Origin: Caldalkalibacillus salinus
GTDB taxonomy: Bacteria; Bacillota; Bacilli; Caldalkalibacillales; JCM-10596
Length of the DNA stretch: 35,497 nt
Reading direction: 5' to 3'
Assembly: GCF_016745835.1 (NCBI RefSeq)
Contig: NZ_JAERVL010000005.1
Location: forward strand, 1 to 35,497
Under the pieces are notes generated by a model. It saw nothing but the letters and a program-made list of their open reading frames with translations, made no database searches and was not told the origin of the DNA. Positions 35,406 to 35,497 of the stretch are shown here, piece by piece. The position numbers and the translations under genes are program-made. Position 1 is the stretch's first letter. Each line of letters opens with the position of its first letter.

Positions 35406-35497
35406 TTAGATTGATAAAAAACGGGCTTGAGCAACATCTTTTGTCTCATAAGTTGGATCACTAGCGTTGCATAAAAGTCTATTCATTATTTGACAGA
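35406..35497 (-). CDS. Possible C-terminal end of a gene running off the right edge
   Basis: On the minus strand a frame open from the window edge reads ...MNRLLCNASDPTYETKDVAQ ARFLSI and stops at 35408-35406. There is an ATG at 35486, but no ribosome binding site is visible in the 11 bases available upstream. The composition looks protein-like, but about 30 codons are too few to decide. Confidence 0.25.
   Translation of the reverse strand, partial: CQIMNRLLCNASDPTYETKDVAQARFLSI

Overview
The window looks like chromosome of a low-GC Gram-positive endospore former of the Bacillaceae type. The evidence is a gene for the sporulation checkpoint peptide Sda, a PaiA/PaiB pair, Bacillus-style AGGAGG ribosome binding sites with TTG and GTG starts, an ECF sigma/anti-sigma pair and a thermitase/Ak.1-type subtilase. 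That protease type is best known from thermophilic or heat-tolerant bacilli, but I cannot name the genus. Every assignment was made by reading the sequence; no database search was run.

Layout. 1-2050: a small unknown ORF, sda, a Cdd1/helix-hairpin-helix protein, and a GrdB/PrdB-family reductase read through an in-frame UGA in a U-G-A-C redox motif, so a probable selenoprotein. 2160-4040: a patch bounded by two ~82-bp direct repeats. It holds a DUF4064 membrane protein and a decayed IS1595-family element with 27-bp inverted ends, an internally deleted transposase and a passenger gene behind a run of 14 G. 4087-6707: a visibly AT-rich block with a MarR regulator under two palindromic operators, paiA, paiB, an isochorismatase-family hydrolase and a small membrane protein. 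6708-9673: a secreted subtilase behind a hairpin-rich leader, then an ECF sigma factor with a self-type promoter and its membrane anti-sigma factor. 9705-15668: housekeeping or accessory genes (P1/DmpA peptidase, stand-alone LigD-type ATP ligase, VOC protein, TIM-barrel sugar isomerase, htpG).

15960-32480 is the centrepiece: a polysaccharide-utilization locus. A LacI-type regulator has its own consensus promoter and operator. It is followed by a CUT1 ABC sugar importer (binding lipoprotein and two permeases, no ATPase), a GH35 beta-galactosidase, a GH88 unsaturated glucuronyl hydrolase, a large GH2 (LacZ-type) beta-galactosidase, a DUF2264 protein (possibly beta-glucuronidase-like) and a secreted GH30 enzyme with a beta-1,6-galactanase signature, an F5/8C carbohydrate-binding domain and a FIMAH-like tail. 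Together they suggest use of glucuronidated beta-1,6-galactan side chains, as in type II arabinogalactan. The GH30 enzyme would cut outside the cell, the importer would bring in oligosaccharides, and the cytoplasmic hydrolases would finish them.

32480-35497: gndA (6-phosphogluconate dehydrogenase), a lipoprotein of unknown function, two tiny membrane proteins facing each other across a perfect palindrome, and possibly the end of another gene running off the right edge.
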